DNA of 7,924 bases from Marinosulfonomonas sp. (GTDB lineage Bacteria > Pseudomonadota > Alphaproteobacteria > Rhodobacterales > Rhodobacteraceae), in NCBI GenBank assembly GCA_022712735.1, contig JAFLKA010000341.1, positions 1 to 7,924 of the forward strand, written 5' to 3'. Shown piece after piece: positions 6,292 through 7,924 of the stretch. Both the position numbers and the translations under genes were made by a program. Under the pieces are notes generated by a model. It ran no database searches and was not told the DNA's origin. It saw nothing but the letters and a program-made list of their open reading frames with translations. Numbering within the stretch: position 1 is the stretch's first letter; each line of letters begins with the position of its first letter.

Positions 6292-7065
6292 ATGACAGAT
6301 CGTTGGCTATTAACCCCGCAATTTTTCGAGCTGCCCGAACCGGCGCTGGCGGGTGTGGTTCCCGATGGGGCACGGATGAACGGACCACACGCCATCGCGG
6401 ATCGCTCGGCTGACAGCATGGCGCGGGTGCAGCGCCCTATTGCGCGTTTCGTTGAGGATGTTCTGGCAGCGGGGGATCGTCCGGTTTCGGTTGCGGGGGA
6501 TTGTTGCGCCTGCATTCCGGTTTCAGCGGGGGTTCGCGCGGCGGGGATTGATCCGGTGCTGGTCTGGATTGATGCGCATGGTGATTTCAATACACCGCAA
6601 ACATCGCCTTCGGGGTTTTTGGGCGGGATGCCGCTGGCGATGATTGTCGGGCGCGGGCCGCAATGGATGTGCGACGGCGTTGGATTGAAGCCTATCGCCG
6701 AGGACCGTGTCTGGTTGATCGACGGGCGTGATCTGGACCCGTCGGAGCGCGCCGCGCTTGACGCATCCGCCGTGCGGCGCACCGGTATGGCGGGGTTGGG
6801 GACGCTGGTGATTGATGCGCCGGTTCATCTGCATCTGGACATTGATGTGATTGATGCAACCGAGGCACCGGGGACGAATTATCCGGTTGCCAATGGCCCG
6901 AGCGTGGCCCAGACCGCTGCGGCCTGTCGTGCCTTTGCGCACGCCAACAGCATCATTGCGATTTCGATCAGTGGATGGACAGGTGCGCTTGATACGGATG
7001 GGCGCACCAAAGAGGCGTGCTCAACGGTGCTCGCTGCATTGACTGGTGATGCGTATTCCGAATGA
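6292..7065 (+). CDS. Arginase/agmatinase/ureohydrolase-family protein
   Basis: 257 residues, somewhat shorter than true arginases (about 300). Family metal motifs are present in order: AGDC (68-71) in place of the usual GGDH, WIDAHGDFN (92-100) with Asp94, His96 and Asp98, then SGFLGGMPLA (107-116), and HLDIDVIDA (181-189) with Asp183 and Asp185. Thus five of the six dimanganese ligands are kept, and the first His is replaced by Cys71. I recall GDC variants in other poorly characterised members of this family, so this may mark a subgroup rather than a broken enzyme. The family hydrolyses guanidino compounds to urea plus an amine; the substrate here is not predictable. An in-frame stop at 6280 fixes the ATG at 6292, which has no good Shine-Dalgarno sequence. 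A hairpin follows the gene at 7097. Confidence 0.85.
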   Translation: MTDRWLLTPQFFELPEPALAGVVPDGARMNGPHAIADRSADSMARVQRPIARFVEDVLAAGDRPVSVAGDCCACIPVSAGVRAAGIDPVLVWIDAHGDFNTPQTSPSGFLGGMPLAMIVGRGPQWMCDGVGLKPIAEDRVWLIDGRDLDPSERAALDASAVRRTGMAGLGTLVIDAPVHLHLDIDVIDATEAPGTNYPVANGPSVAQTAAACRAFAHANSIIAISISGWTGALDTDGRTKEACSTVLAALTGDAYSE

Positions 7066-7096
7066 TGGTTGCGCCGCGCTACGCGCGTCGCCCCAA

Positions 7097-7122
7097 GCGC
7101 TGACCCCTGACGGGGCCAGCGC
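7097..7122 (+). terminator. Probable terminator of the arginase-family gene
   Basis: GCGCTGACCCC (7097-7107) and GGGGCCAGCGC (7112-7122) form an 11-bp stem with one A-C mismatch and a four-base loop. It lies 31 bases after the stop codon. The tail is only GTTTGCCT, so termination may be incomplete. On the minus strand no T-run follows. Confidence 0.55.
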
Positions 7123-7148
7123 GTTTGCCTGCGTAAGCGGGTATTTCT

Positions 7149-7233
7149 AGCGCTTTGCATTTACTGATGGAAAAGAGCATCGGAATTCGCCCACTCTTGG
7201 GGTGAATTCGGATTCAGGTTTATGCAAATTGCT
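7149..7233 (-). repeat. 85-nt structured inverted repeat, copy 2 (3' of the FAD oxidoreductase gene)
   Basis: Read on the minus strand, the outer arms AGCAATTTGCAT (7233-7222) and ATGCAAAGCGCT (7160-7149) pair at 10 of 12 positions. The inner arms ATCCGAAT and ATTCCGAT (within 7213-7179) pair at 7 of 8. The core ACCCCAAGAGTGGGCGAATT is identical to copy 1, and the inner 35-nt unit aligns without gaps, with five differences. Arm lengths match copy 1 (12 and 12 nt, inner unit 35 nt); the total differs by one base. The element begins 21 bases after the stop codon of the FAD oxidoreductase gene and has the same orientation as that gene, as copy 1 has relative to purA. No T-run follows it. Confidence 0.8.
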
Positions 7234-7254
7234 TTAGGGCAAGAAGAAAGGCTG

Positions 7255-7924
7255 TCAGGAGAATCCGGCGAAACGGGTCAGGGCGAAGGGGGCGAGGCGC
7301 TCGGGGGTGGTGTTTTGGGTGATTGCTTCTGCCATTAGCGGGCCGAGCACAGGGGCCAGCGTGATGCCGCTGTGGGTGGCGATGATGTGCAGGCCTTTGG
7401 CGTCGGGCATTGGCCCCGCGATGGTTTTGCCGTCCTTTGGGTAGGGGCGCACGCCGATGCCCAGTTTGCAGTCGTCAATGTTGATGGTGTTGCTGAGTTG
7501 CGGCAGCACTTTGTAGGTGCGGTTTAGCAGCAGTTGGCCCATGTTGCGCAAATGATCCGGTGATTGGTTGTCGATGATCATGCCGTCGATATCGTCTGAT
7601 CCGATTTTCAAGCCACCGCCCCATTCAGGCAGGATGTGCAGCTCGTTTAGCGGGGCCGAGTAGGTGAGGTGGCGGACCTGGTCCGGCGTGGCCAGCGGCG
7701 GGGTGGTGAGCAGCAGGCCGGGGACCTGGTTTAGCGGGAAGCGGGTGGCGAAGCCGTCGTATCCGGTGATTGTGGCCAGCGTGGTGGCGGTGTTTGCGCC
7801 GGTAGCGAGGAGGATGTTTTTGGTGTGAAAGGTGCCTTTGGTGGTGATCAGGCCGGTGACTTGGCCCGCGTCCGTGGCCAGCAGTTCGGTGGCGGCGCAG
7901 TTTTGGTGCAGGGTGCCGCCCATT
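7255..7924 (-). CDS. FAD-dependent oxidoreductase, DAO/D-amino-acid dehydrogenase type (C-terminal part)
   Basis: The last 222 or so residues of a protein whose N-terminus, with its FAD-binding GxGxxG motif, lies beyond the right edge. The Met at the edge is taken as internal because family members have some 350-420 residues. Numbered from that Met: NILLATGANT (36-45) is the second FAD-contacting strand and turn. LPEWGGGLKIGS (98-109) follows, then GVRPYPKDGKTIAG (157-170) and HIIATHSGITLAPVLGPLMAEAI (179-201). These are the usual C-terminal signatures of DadA/glycine-oxidase-like flavoproteins, which oxidise the C-N bond of amino acids or amines. The exact substrate cannot be set. The gene is convergent with the arginase-family gene. 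Its own 3' region contains copy 2 of the structured repeat and no clear T-rich terminator. Confidence 0.85.
   Translation of the reverse strand, partial: MGGTLHQNCAATELLATDAGQVTGLITTKGTFHTKNILLATGANTATTLATITGYDGFATRFPLNQVPGLLLTTPPLATPDQVRHLTYSAPLNELHILPEWGGGLKIGSDDIDGMIIDNQSPDHLRNMGQLLLNRTYKVLPQLSNTINIDDCKLGIGVRPYPKDGKTIAGPMPDAKGLHIIATHSGITLAPVLGPLMAEAITQNTTPERLAPFALTRFAGFS

Overview
The window reads as ordinary chromosome of an alphaproteobacterium, most likely a Rhodobacterales (roseobacter-type) species. The basis is a secG start followed by a DUF6524-type membrane protein, purA followed by a DUF2842 protein, and a long acidic protein with conserved ends of a kind I associate with that order. 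This placement rests on protein resemblance recalled from memory, not on a search. I see no rRNA, tRNA, CRISPR array, insertion sequence or phage gene.

Layout, left to right. (1) Minus strand: the first 13 codons of secG (1-40), preceded by a short leader with a hairpin and a perfect palindrome, then a DUF6524-like four-helix membrane protein (153-548). (2) Plus strand, divergent: purA (685-1977) and a small DUF2842 membrane protein (2066-2308). An 84-nt imperfect inverted repeat fills nearly all of the gap between them. A hairpin at 2311-2332 closes this unit and the convergent gene. (3) Minus strand: a 647-residue acidic protein of unknown function (2369-4312). Divergent from it is thiamine diphosphokinase (4456-5115). 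(4) Minus strand: an EamA/DMT-family transporter (5112-6020), whose stop codon overlaps that of the kinase. (5) A 271-bp gap carries an 11-bp-phased ATATG array. Then come an arginase-family hydrolase (6292-7065, plus strand) and, convergent with it, the C-terminal part of an FAD-dependent amine/D-amino-acid oxidase-type protein (7255-7924, minus strand). A second copy of the 84-nt element lies between these last two.

The genes do not form one pathway. They are housekeeping functions (protein export, AMP synthesis, thiamine cofactor synthesis) next to nitrogen-compound catabolism candidates (arginase family, FAD oxidase) and a transporter of unknown substrate.

The most unusual signal is the pair of 84/85-nt elements at 1978-2061 (plus) and 7149-7233 (minus). 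They share a 20-nt core and short flanking motifs. The outer stems differ in sequence yet pair in each copy, and each copy starts just after the stop codon of a gene in the same orientation. This pattern suggests a structured RNA or a mobile palindromic repeat family. Second in interest are the phased ATATG array and the acidic two-ended protein.
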